Of a stretch of 15,238 nt of DNA, positions 8,403 to 15,215 are shown piece by piece (within the stretch, counting starts at the first letter, position 1; each line of letters opens with the position of its first letter). Where the stretch lies: contig DAOOVW010000038.1 of NCBI GenBank assembly GCA_035370465.1, forward strand, positions 1 to 15,238, in the 5' to 3' direction. A model generated the notes under the pieces. That model had not been told where the DNA came from and made no database searches. It saw nothing but the letters and a program-made list of their open reading frames with translations. The stretch is from a bacterium (lineage in GTDB: Bacteria; Ratteibacteria; UBA8468; B48-G9; JAFGKM01). A program made the position numbers and the translations under genes.

Positions 8403-9581
8403 TTACTCCTTTTCCTGTTTAGTTGTTAATTTAAAATTATCAAATCTAATGTTCTCGCAATTACAACATACTATTCCATTTTCTCCTGAATTTTCCATTT
8501 CTAAATTATTAAAAGTAATATTATAAATTTTGGTTTCTTCATTTCCTTTTATAATAAGTGCCTCTCCACTTTTAATTATTTTTATATTGGAAAAATTTAT
8601 ATCTGAAAGTCGTGTTAATTTAATACCATTTTCTATATATAACCATATTGGTGATAAATTACTTTTAATTGTAATGTTTGAAAACATAATATCGTGAATA
8701 TCTGCACCATCTGTAATATTTTCTGGTAAATAAATTTTTGGATGTTGAGAAATAATACCTCTTGCACCTTCAATAATTAAATTTGTAAATACACAATTCT
8801 GTATTATCCCATCTCCCGGACACCCTATTCTTATTCCTTGACAAGAAGTTCTTAAAATACAATTGCTTACAGTAATATTTTCACATATGGCAGGTTCATC
8901 ATATAAGTTTTGCATAGAACGAATTGCTATACAATCGTCTTCAGTATCCATAATACAATCACTAATTATTACATTTTTACATGCATCTACATCTATTCCA
9001 TCAATATTTCTCATCCTTTTATTTCCAAAAATTCTTATATTATGAATATTTATATCCTCACACTTCATAAACCAGATTGTCCAACATGGTGAATCAACAA
9101 ATTTTACTCCTTCAATAAAAACATTTTTACATTTATAAAACATTATTATTCTTGGTCTTGGAATATTTGGTTTGTTATACTTACCATTTTCATCGGATGG
9201 GGTATTTTTATAAAAAGAAAGTCCTGAACCATTAATCTCTCCATATCCTGTAATTGAAATATTTTCACTTTCACTGGCAATTATAAGAGCATTTTTTGTC
9301 ATTTCCTTTTTTGGTTCTATTCTCTGCATTAAAAATCCATTTGCCTCTAATTCTCTATAGTCATCAGGATTTTCACTTCCAATAATTTTACACCCCCGCT
9401 CTAAATGAAGTTGAACATTACTTTTAAGTTCTATTGTTCCTGTTTTAAAAATTCCACTACTAAATATAATTTTTCCTCCTCCATTTTCATTACAGGTATC
9501 TATTGCTTTCTGAATTGCTTCTGTGTTAATTGTTTTTCCATCTCCTTTTATATCAAAGTCCTCAATTTTATATATCCCCAT
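8403..9581 (-). CDS. GH28-like right-handed beta-helix glycosidase
   Basis: A 392-residue protein with the polygalacturonase (GH28) architecture. The N-terminus (4-75) has the pectate-lyase-3 type opening DFDIKGDGKTINTEAIQKAI and GGGKIIFSSGIFKTGTI; the rest is a repetitive beta-helix with many NI.I.N rungs. Two of the four classical active-site elements are clear: NIDG at 192-195 (usual NTD) and DD at 215-216, with the expected 21-residue spacing between the acids. The usual GHG is replaced by CQG (247-249), and no clear RxK follows (RGIISQ at 274-279). It is therefore probably not a standard polygalacturonase; a different uronide or deoxy-sugar linkage, or altered catalysis, is likely. No signal peptide is present, so it would act on imported oligosaccharides. 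Start: ATG with AAGGA about 9 nt upstream. It leads the run that continues into the creatininase-family gene. Confidence 0.85.
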   Translation of the reverse strand: MGIYKIEDFDIKGDGKTINTEAIQKAIDTCNENGGGKIIFSSGIFKTGTIELKSNVQLHLERGCKIIGSENPDDYRELEANGFLMQRIEPKKEMTKNALIIASESENISITGYGEINGSGLSFYKNTPSDENGKYNKPNIPRPRIIMFYKCKNVFIEGVKFVDSPCWTIWFMKCEDINIHNIRIFGNKRMRNIDGIDVDACKNVIISDCIMDTEDDCIAIRSMQNLYDEPAICENITVSNCILRTSCQGIRIGCPGDGIIQNCVFTNLIIEGARGIISQHPKIYLPENITDGADIHDIMFSNITIKSNLSPIWLYIENGIKLTRLSDINFSNIKIIKSGEALIIKGNEETKIYNITFNNLEMENSGENGIVCCNCENIRFDNFKLTTKQEKE

Positions 9582-9758
9582 ATTTTCTTATCCTTTTTTT
9601 AAAAAATATTATCATATTTTGTAGAGAAATTAAATCAATTTTTAAATACTCAATCAATACTAAAATATAATTAGGTTGTAGTAAATAATTATATATATTG
9701 TTGAGTTTTAATAATAAAATAATTCAAAACTTCAGAAGTTATGGAGTTAAGAAAAAAA
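9582..9758. other. 177-bp intergenic spacer between two gene runs
   Basis: Very A+T-rich spacer between the alcohol dehydrogenase stop and the GH28-like start. It has no coding frame of note. It contains a candidate promoter (9611-9638) and a 13-bp perfect palindrome with a single central base at 9728-9740 (arms AACTTC and GAAGTT). The palindrome lies 19 nt past the dehydrogenase stop and is followed on the minus strand by a T-rich stretch, so it could be a weak terminator (5-bp stem) or an operator. Confidence 0.5.
9611..9638 (-). promoter_or_regulatory. Candidate promoter for the GH28-like gene run
   Basis: Minus-strand TTGATT (9638-9633) and TATGAT (9616-9611) are 16 nt apart. A start near 9604 would leave a leader of about 22 nt before the ATG at 9581, with AAGGA inside it. 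In DNA this A+T-rich, chance matches are common, so this is a modest call supported mainly by its position after a 177-bp gap. Confidence 0.4.
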
Positions 9759-10865
9759 TTAAAAAGCCAATTCCAATATTTTTCTAAAATCTATTTCTTT
9801 TATTTTCATTCCTTCAATTGCTCTTTCACAACCAATTTTTGAAAGTTCTAAAAGTTCATCTATATCTTCACTTTTTACCCCAACATCTCTTAAATTAAAA
9901 GGCAATCCCATATTTTTAACAAAGGCACTTAAATTTTCAATACTTCCCCATATTTTATTTAATTTTTCAATTTCTTTTTTATAACCATTATTATAAAGGT
10001 ATTCTAAAATATAAGGAAGAAATAGAGCATTAGCAGTTCCATGATGAATTCCATATTTTATTGTAAGTGAATATCCCATCCCATGAACAATTATTGTTCC
10101 TGTTTTATTTATTGCCAGTCCAGCGAGAAGAGAAGAAAAAAATACTTTTTCTTTACTTTTTTCATCTCCCTTACCTGCATAAGGCAAGAACTCCCATAAA
10201 ATTTTTAGCGATTCAGTTGAAAAAATCTCTGAAAATTCATCACTTTTAATAGAAAGAAAACTTTCTACACTATGTGAAAAAGCGTCCATCCCAGTTGCAG
10301 CAACAAGTTTAGAAGAAAGTGTTGCCAGAACTGATGAATCTAAAATTGCCATTTTGGGTATAATTTTTTCACTTCTTATTGTTTTTTTAGTCCTTCCTTT
10401 TTTATAAACAATAACTGAATATCTTGTAACTTCACTTCCTGTCCCAGATGTTGTTGGAATTGCAATTACTGGTAATGGTTCATTTCCATATTCCTTTTCT
10501 CCAAAATAATCCTCAATTTTCCCTGGATTTTTACTTCTTACTGCTACACCTTTACCAACATCCATTGCACTCCCACCACCAACTGCAAGGATACAATCAC
10601 AATTTTCTTTTTTACAAAAATCAACTGCAATTTCAACATTTTCTGTATCTGGTTCTGGTTCAACATTATAAAAATGAGAAAATTTTATTTTTTCCTTTTC
10701 AAGTACATTTTTAATTCTATTAAAAAGTCCTGATTTGAAAATAAAATTTTTTCCACTTACAATTAGAACTTTTTTTCCATAATTTTTTATTTCGCAAAGA
10801 TACTTTTCTATACCTTCATTTTCAAAATAAACTTTTCCTGGCATAAAAAAATATGATGATTTCAT
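9759..10865 (-). CDS. Iron-containing alcohol dehydrogenase
   Basis: A 368-residue NAD(P)-dependent group III alcohol dehydrogenase that interconverts alcohols and aldehydes or ketones in the cytosol. The nucleotide-binding signature VGGGSAMDVGKG (95-106) and the PTTSGTGSEVT block (137-147) are present. The metal ligands are D194 and H198 (GMDAFSHSVE), H261 (HGMGYSL) and H275 (IHHGTANA); this spacing is identical to that of lactaldehyde reductase FucO (196/200/263/277). Length is slightly shorter than the usual 380-390. Substrate cannot be read from sequence: propanediol/lactaldehyde, butanol or a sugar-derived aldehyde are possible. The ATG follows the hydrolase stop after a single base, and its SD (GGGGGAA) lies in the end of that gene, so it is the last gene of the prmC-hydrolase-dehydrogenase run. 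Confidence 0.95.
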   Translation of the reverse strand: MKSSYFFMPGKVYFENEGIEKYLCEIKNYGKKVLIVSGKNFIFKSGLFNRIKNVLEKEKIKFSHFYNVEPEPDTENVEIAVDFCKKENCDCILAVGGGSAMDVGKGVAVRSKNPGKIEDYFGEKEYGNEPLPVIAIPTTSGTGSEVTRYSVIVYKKGRTKKTIRSEKIIPKMAILDSSVLATLSSKLVAATGMDAFSHSVESFLSIKSDEFSEIFSTESLKILWEFLPYAGKGDEKSKEKVFFSSLLAGLAINKTGTIIVHGMGYSLTIKYGIHHGTANALFLPYILEYLYNNGYKKEIEKLNKIWGSIENLSAFVKNMGLPFNLRDVGVKSEDIDELLELSKIGCERAIEGMKIKEIDFRKILELAF

Positions 10866-10866
10866 C

Positions 10867-11928
10867 TTATTCCCCCATTTGTTTTCTTATAATTTCCTCT
10901 TTAACTTTCATTATCTCTTTCCATGCTAATGATGCATAAAATCTATGTCCAGAAGGTCCAACTACAAGTTTAATTCTTTCAGGATGGCCTGCTTTTTCAT
11001 ATATTTCCTTTGCTTTGTTAAATGCCTTTCTAACACCTGCAATCGGGAAAATATTGTCCTCTTTTCCTGCAACAATAATTAAAAATTTAGGTGCAATTAA
11101 ACCAGCAAGGTCTTCCATACCAAAATATTTAAAAGATGATGGAATATAATTATCCATACAATGTCCTATTTTCATAATTGAGTCCTCATATGTACAAAAA
11201 GAACAGGAAGGAACAGAAATTTTTATTCTATCCTCAATACAGGAAGCATAATAAGTTATTGTTCCACCACCTGAATTGCCCATACAACCAATTATTCTTT
11301 TATCAACAAATGGAAACTGGTATAACAAATCAATTCCCCTTATAACATCGGATATCCTTTCACTTATTAAAGTATGCCCTAACATTAAAGAATGCATAGT
11401 AGCATCCCAGCACCTATTTTCCATTTTCTGTTTTAATAATTTTTCTTCTCTTTCTCCAAAACATCTCTGTTCAATAGCAAGTGCAACGAATCCATTCTTT
11501 ACTGCCTGTATTGCAAAATCTCTATCTCCATTTATTTCCTCTTTATCTTCTTTTGAATAAGGAACACCAACTGAAATATGAGCACCAGAAGAATGCCCTT
11601 GAAGACAAACAAAAGCAGGATATTTTTCTTTTTTCTTATTTGGAATTAAAAGATATGCAACATTTATTACATAAGGATTTGTTGGAAAAATTATTTTCTG
11701 TAATTTATAATCAGAATGATTTTCCTCTTTTATAATTTTAAAATCAACTTTCCCTTTATCTTTATAAATTGGTCCTATAAGTTGTTTGAATTTTACTCTT
11801 AATTTTTTTCTCCAACTTTCAAAATTACTCTTTTTTGAAAAAGAAAGTTGCTTCTCCGTCTTTTTCATCAAATTTAAGTGAAAATACGATGGAGAAAGTT
11901 TTTCTTCATAATTTTTAAATTTATCCAT
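10867..11928 (-). CDS. Alpha/beta-hydrolase, acetyl-xylan-esterase type
   Basis: A 353-residue alpha/beta-hydrolase. The triad can be read: nucleophile S219 in GNSGGG (217-222), acid D291 in AGKEDNIFP (287-295) and H328 in PSGHRFY (325-331). CLQGHSSG (108-115) supplies a likely oxyanion segment. The region RISDVIRGIDLLYQFPFVD (191-209) before the nucleophile matches the family of large dienelactone-hydrolase/acetyl-xylan-esterase-like proteins (Abhydrolase_7-like). These remove acyl groups from sugars or related esters, but substrates for most are unknown. The N-terminal 80 residues form a helical cap-like extension. There is no signal peptide, so it acts inside the cell, consistent with deacetylation of imported oligosaccharides. 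GGAGG lies 8 nt before the ATG and overlaps the end of prmC, whose stop is only 2 nt upstream; the dehydrogenase follows after 1 nt. Confidence 0.86.
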   Translation of the reverse strand: MDKFKNYEEKLSPSYFHLNLMKKTEKQLSFSKKSNFESWRKKLRVKFKQLIGPIYKDKGKVDFKIIKEENHSDYKLQKIIFPTNPYVINVAYLLIPNKKKEKYPAFVCLQGHSSGAHISVGVPYSKEDKEEINGDRDFAIQAVKNGFVALAIEQRCFGEREEKLLKQKMENRCWDATMHSLMLGHTLISERISDVIRGIDLLYQFPFVDKRIIGCMGNSGGGTITYYASCIEDRIKISVPSCSFCTYEDSIMKIGHCMDNYIPSSFKYFGMEDLAGLIAPKFLIIVAGKEDNIFPIAGVRKAFNKAKEIYEKAGHPERIKLVVGPSGHRFYASLAWKEIMKVKEEIIRKQMGE

Positions 11929-11930
11929 TT

Positions 11931-12800
11931 TTATTCCTCCATTTTATTGTGTTTCTTAAAAATTACTACTCTCTCAATGCCATTCAGGTCATTTGTAAAT
12001 TCTATAATTTTTAAATCATTAAATTTTTTATTTTTCAAAAATTTACTTTGATTATACCCTATTTCTAAAATTAAAAAGCCATTATTAGATAAATATTTTC
12101 CTGCATTGTTAAGAATTCTTTCTATAAATTCCATTCCTGATTTCCCACCATTTAAAGCAATATATGGTTCTTTTTTTACATCATTTTCTAAATTTTCTAT
12201 TTCTCTTTCAGGTATATAAGGAGGATTACTAACAATTATATCAAATTTAATATTCTTTTTTGGAAATAGGTCTGTTTTTATAAACTTAATTTTATTTTCA
12301 ACTTTATATCTATCAGCATTTTTTTTTGCAATTTTAATACTCTTTTCTGAAACATCTGTTGCAATAATTTTAGAATTTTTTATTTCTTTTGCAAGGGTAA
12401 TTGCAATATTTCCAGAACCAGTTCCTATATCAAGAATATTAACAAACGAAGGGGAAAAAAAATTTTTATAAATCTCAATCGTTTTTTCTATGATTATTTC
12501 TGTTTCAGGTCTTGGTATAAAAACTCCCTTTTCAACATAAAATTGATATTTATAAAAATAGCTCTTCTTTATTATGTATTGGAGAGGAATCCCTTCAATT
12601 ATTTTGTTAAGGTATTCAATATATTTTTTTATTGTTCTTGAAGAAATTTCTTCTTCATCTAAGTAAAGGTCTGGAATTTTCTTTTTTGTAATCTCACTTA
12701 AAATAATTTCTGCCTTTTTAACTGCTTCTTTAATCCCATTATTTTTTAAAATTTCACTTCCTGATTTTATTAGTTCTGTGGATAACATTTTTTGAGACAT
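11931..12800 (-). CDS. prmC: Peptide chain release factor N5-glutamine methyltransferase
   Basis: Methylates the GGQ glutamine of release factors RF1 and RF2 using S-adenosylmethionine. The 289-residue protein has the PrmC/HemK layout: an N-terminal helical bundle (about 1-85), IPRPETE (95-101), the SAM-binding NILDIGTGSGNIAI (121-134), an acidic ATDVSEKSI (147-155) and the substrate-binding VSNPPYIPERE (190-200). The ATG at 12800 has no clear SD, and neither does the alternative ATG four codons later, so initiation may rely on the short A+T-rich leader. A promoter lies directly upstream. In many genomes prmC follows prfA; here it instead leads a run with an esterase and an alcohol dehydrogenase, and prfA is not in this window. 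Confidence 0.95.
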   Translation of the reverse strand: MSQKMLSTELIKSGSEILKNNGIKEAVKKAEIILSEITKKKIPDLYLDEEEISSRTIKKYIEYLNKIIEGIPLQYIIKKSYFYKYQFYVEKGVFIPRPETEIIIEKTIEIYKNFFSPSFVNILDIGTGSGNIAITLAKEIKNSKIIATDVSEKSIKIAKKNADRYKVENKIKFIKTDLFPKKNIKFDIIVSNPPYIPEREIENLENDVKKEPYIALNGGKSGMEFIERILNNAGKYLSNNGFLILEIGYNQSKFLKNKKFNDLKIIEFTNDLNGIERVVIFKKHNKMEE

Positions 12801-12832
12801 TATTTAGAAATTTGAAAGTATCTATTTTAAAT

Positions 12833-12861
12833 AATTTACGCCTTTTCCCTTTCTTCGTCAA
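12833..12861 (-). promoter_or_regulatory. Candidate sigma70-type promoter for prmC run
   Basis: Minus-strand TTGACG (12861-12856) and TAAATT (12838-12833) are separated by 17 nt. Transcription would begin near 12826, giving a leader of about 25 nt before the prmC ATG. The -35 box is near consensus, the -10 box less so. It lies back to back with the plus-strand promoter at 12898-12927. Confidence 0.5.
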
Positions 12862-12870
12862 TAAAATTTT

Positions 12871-12891
12871 TTCTGGAACCTGGTTCCAGAA
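12871..12891. promoter_or_regulatory. Perfect 21-bp palindrome in divergent control region
   Basis: Arms TTCTGGAACC and GGTTCCAGAA are exact inverted copies around one central T. It sits 9 bp from the -35 box of the prmC promoter and 6 bp from the -35 box of the plus-strand promoter, so its centre is about 53-55 bp upstream of both predicted start sites. The placement and the comparatively GC-rich content in A+T-rich surroundings suggest a binding site for a dimeric regulator acting on both directions. As RNA it could fold into an 8-bp stem with a 5-nt loop, but no clean U-run follows on either strand, so a terminator is less likely. Confidence 0.6.
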
Positions 12892-12897
12892 TTGTAT

Positions 12898-12927
12898 TTG
12901 CCAGGTTGTTTTTATATCAGGTATAAT
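12898..12927 (+). promoter_or_regulatory. Strong sigma70-type promoter for small membrane protein
   Basis: TTGCCA (12898-12903) and a consensus TATAAT (12922-12927) are 18 nt apart on the plus strand. The start site would be near 12934, leaving a leader of about 20 nt made almost wholly of purine-rich SD sequence (AAAGGAGAAGGA) before the ATG at 12954. It is the best promoter match in the window. Confidence 0.65.
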
Positions 12928-12953
12928 AACTCAAAGGAGAAGGAAAAATAAAA

Positions 12954-13277
12954 ATGGCTCTTACAATAACTCTTGGGTTTTTAGGTATTTTAATTGTTTT
13001 GCTTGGAATAGGGACAAATTGGGCTTTAAATATAAGGGCAGAAAGATTAATACAGGCAGAAGATGAAAGAGTAAAAAATTTAATAAAAGAGATGAGGGAA
13101 GGTACAGAAAATCTAATGAAAGATATGAGACAAAGTACAGAAATTTCAATAAATAATGCAAGACAAAGCACAGCAGATTTAATAAGAGAGATAAAAGAGA
13201 CAAAACTTTATATTGCCTCTCTTATAAAAAGTGACGGTGAAAAAACAAGAGAATTGATAAACAAAGTAATAAAATAA
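12954..13277 (+). CDS. Small single-span membrane protein with hendecad-repeat tail
   Basis: A 107-residue protein of no family I recognise. Residues about 4-25 are a strongly hydrophobic helix, followed by Arg residues at 28 and 31, which by the positive-inside rule predicts the tail in the cytoplasm. From residue 32 to the end the sequence is built of 11-residue units beginning at 32, 43, 54, 65, 76, 87 and 98: LIQAEDERVKN, LIKEMREGTEN, LMKDMRQSTEI, SINNARQSTAD, LIREIKETKLY, IASLIKSDGEK and a final 10-residue unit. Hydrophobic residues recur at the first positions, the pattern of hendecad coiled coils or of long amphipathic membrane-binding helices. It is the only convincing plus-strand gene here, with its own strong promoter and good SD (AAGGA 9 nt before ATG). 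It could be a membrane-anchored scaffold or coiled-coil oligomer; function is unknown. It converges with the TPR/HEAT gene 52 nt away. Confidence 0.85.
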   Translation: MALTITLGFLGILIVLLGIGTNWALNIRAERLIQAEDERVKNLIKEMREGTENLMKDMRQSTEISINNARQSTADLIREIKETKLYIASLIKSDGEKTRELINKVIK

Positions 13278-13329
13278 AAAAATATTTGTTGATCTTATCC
13301 AACCCCGTAGTTGAATCTACCAAAAAAAA
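13278..13329. other. 52-bp convergent intergenic region
   Basis: Lies between the ends of the small plus-strand gene and the large minus-strand gene. It holds two imperfect direct repeats (GTTGATCTTATCCAA at 13288-13302 and GTTGAATCTACCAA at 13310-13323) and A/T runs at both ends, AAAATATTTG on one side and CCAAAAAAAATT on the other. The only stems visible are about 4 bp, so a strong bidirectional terminator is not evident even though transcripts from both sides must end near here. Confidence 0.4.
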
Positions 13330-15171
13330 TTATTTACCTTTGGTCTGTAAAGAAATAAGAACTTCTGAGGCAGCTTTACTGATTTCCGGATATTGGGCAT
13401 TTTCACTTAAATAGTTTATTAAACCAATTATTTCCTCATTTGGATTGGTTTTCAAATAATCTGGTAGAATTTTTATAATACCTGCCCTCAATTTTATCTC
13501 ATCATTTTTTTCTTGTTCCTGTTGTGGGTAGTCCTGCTGTAATCTTTCAAGAAGTAGGTCAATTTTGCTATAATCACCTAATTGGGCAAGTGCCAATGAA
13601 TAATATGGTTCATAATTTGGGGCACCAAATTCTTTCCATGCATTTTTAATTACAGGAAGTGCCTGTTTATCTCTCATTTCTCCAAGTGCAATAATTAATT
13701 TCATAGCAAAAATAATTTCATTTTCTTCTTCGGTTGTTTTTTGTTGTTGCGGAGTATATTCAGGCATAAATCCTGGTCCCATACCAGGAGGAAACATACC
13801 AGGAGTAAATTGAGGGACATAAGAAGGTGTTGAAATTTTAACTTCCCCTCCTTTTTTTGCTAATAACATTTGATATTTATTACTCTTTTCCTGTAATTGT
13901 TGTAATTGAGTTTGTATCTCATTTAATCTTTCTGTCTTTGTTCCAATCTGTGTATCAATATTTTTCAATTGGTCTCTTAATTTCTTAACTTCTGTTGTTG
14001 AGAGAACTTTTATTTCTCCCCCACCTTGAACAGGAGGCATACCACCACCTGGTGCCATCATTCCTGGCTCCATTCCTCCCATCTGTAATTTGTTACTTAT
14101 ATCACTCCTATCCTGTTGAAGTTTATTCAGTTCACTGTTTAATGTAATTCTTTCAACTTCTAATTTTTCTATTTCATTATTTATATTTTGAATATTCTTT
14201 TTTGCCTCTTCTCTTTCCTGTTCTCTATTTTTTATCATATTATTAAGTGTATCCCTGAGAGTTATCATAACAGATTCAGTTCTTATTCCTCCTATACTTT
14301 CAAGAGCAACAATTTTAATTTCAAATGGTGTCTCTTTATTCTGAATTAAAGAAAGAATAAATTCGCCAACATCTGGTTGATTAACTTTACCTAATGCACT
14401 TATTAAGTTCTTTTCCACTTCAATATCTTTTTCTTTTTTAATTATTCCAATTATTTCATTATAGACACCTGAAATCTCTGATGAAGAATAATAAGGTAAT
14501 TTTCTTGATTCGTTTTCTCTTAATGTTTTCGTTCCATATTTTATTCTTTTTACTAATTGGTCAATTGGAATTTTTTCTTCTTTTTCCCCGGGAATACCTT
14601 CAAATCCAGGCATACCTTCTTGTCCTGGCATTCCTGGTTGTCCTTGCTGTTCTTTCCCCGCTTCTTTTTTCTTCTTTTCCTCTGCTATTTTTTTCCTTTC
14701 TTCTTCTTCTAATTTTACCCATTTGTCAGATATATCTTTTTCTTTAATCCCCTTTTCTATTTGTTTTTTAACTAATTTAGCATTTTTGCCAATTAGTGAC
14801 TGAGGAGAAATCTCTATAACTTTATTAAATTCTTCAAGTGCTTTTGCCTTATCGTTTTGAGCAAGATAAAGGTGAGCAAGAGAATAATGAAATTTAGGAT
14901 TTTGTGGCTCTCTTTCAATTGCCTGGTCATAATATTTCTTTGCTTCCTCCATATCTCCTTTCCTAAAATATGTTTCTCCTAAATAATAATAAACAATTGC
15001 ATTATCAGGACTTAGATTTTTTGCCTGTTTAAAATAGCTGAGTGCATCTTCATAATTACCTATTTTAAGATAATTCAAACCAGAATTTACTTTATCAAGA
15101 AATTCATCAGAAGAAAAAAGAATAAATGATGAAAAAAACATAATGATTAAAAATTTTTTTCTAATAGACAT
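13330..15171 (-). CDS. Exported TPR, collagen-like and HEAT repeat coiled-coil protein
   Basis: A 613-residue protein with an N-terminal Sec signal (RKK then a hydrophobic core, about residues 4-21), so probably periplasmic or envelope-associated. Three TPR units occupy about 24-125 (NYEDALSYFKQAKNLSPDN, then two more). A charged helix (135-173) leads to seven uninterrupted collagen-like Gly-X-Y triplets at 177-197. A HEAT-like helical block (235-312) precedes a probable antiparallel coiled-coil hairpin: helix 316-363, a Met/Gly/Pro-rich loop (364-386), helix 391-437. A second Pro/Met-rich linker (450-475) leads to further HEAT-like helices (485-609). No catalytic motif is visible, so a scaffolding or assembly role is inferred. 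GAGGAGG about 5 nt before the ATG fixes the start. I do not recognise an ortholog; TPR plus HEAT proteins of this kind are common in little-studied phyla. Confidence 0.85.
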   Translation of the reverse strand: MSIRKKFLIIMFFSSFILFSSDEFLDKVNSGLNYLKIGNYEDALSYFKQAKNLSPDNAIVYYYLGETYFRKGDMEEAKKYYDQAIEREPQNPKFHYSLAHLYLAQNDKAKALEEFNKVIEISPQSLIGKNAKLVKKQIEKGIKEKDISDKWVKLEEEERKKIAEEKKKKEAGKEQQGQPGMPGQEGMPGFEGIPGEKEEKIPIDQLVKRIKYGTKTLRENESRKLPYYSSSEISGVYNEIIGIIKKEKDIEVEKNLISALGKVNQPDVGEFILSLIQNKETPFEIKIVALESIGGIRTESVMITLRDTLNNMIKNREQEREEAKKNIQNINNEIEKLEVERITLNSELNKLQQDRSDISNKLQMGGMEPGMMAPGGGMPPVQGGGEIKVLSTTEVKKLRDQLKNIDTQIGTKTERLNEIQTQLQQLQEKSNKYQMLLAKKGGEVKISTPSYVPQFTPGMFPPGMGPGFMPEYTPQQQKTTEEENEIIFAMKLIIALGEMRDKQALPVIKNAWKEFGAPNYEPYYSLALAQLGDYSKIDLLLERLQQDYPQQEQEKNDEIKLRAGIIKILPDYLKTNPNEEIIGLINYLSENAQYPEISKAASEVLISLQTKGK

Positions 15172-15184
15172 TTTTACCTCCTCT

Positions 15185-15215
15185 ATTATACTATTACTAT
15201 TTAGTAAGTATTCAA
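15185..15215 (-). promoter_or_regulatory. Weak candidate promoter before the TPR/HEAT gene
   Basis: Minus-strand TATAAT (15190-15185) has TTGAAT (15215-15210) 19 nt upstream, which is longer than optimal. The start site would fall near 15178, only about 7 nt before the ATG, cutting into the SD (GAGGAGG, 15182-15176). Either the mRNA is nearly leaderless or the gene is transcribed from a promoter beyond the window. A short inverted repeat (TTACT/AGTAA) lies between the two boxes. Confidence 0.28.

Noticed and set aside
10448..10714. Plus-strand open frame of 88 codons rich in Leu, Phe and His opposite the alcohol dehydrogenase
   Set aside because: It is a shadow of a well-supported enzyme gene; hydrophobic content arises from T-rich antisense codons, not from a membrane protein.
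12871..12891. Intrinsic terminator at the 21-bp palindrome
   Set aside because: It lies upstream of both divergent genes rather than downstream of any, and neither strand has a clean U-run directly after the stem.
12917..13203. Minus-strand open frames of 80-84 codons opposite the small hendecad protein
   Set aside because: The plus-strand frame has a consensus promoter, an SD and a regular 11-residue repeat; the antisense frames have none of these and are Leu/Phe/Ser-rich as expected of antisense.
13288..13323. CRISPR-like motif (GTTGA...ATCTACC) between converging genes
   Set aside because: Only two imperfect, adjacent copies occur, with no regular spacers and no cas genes in the window.
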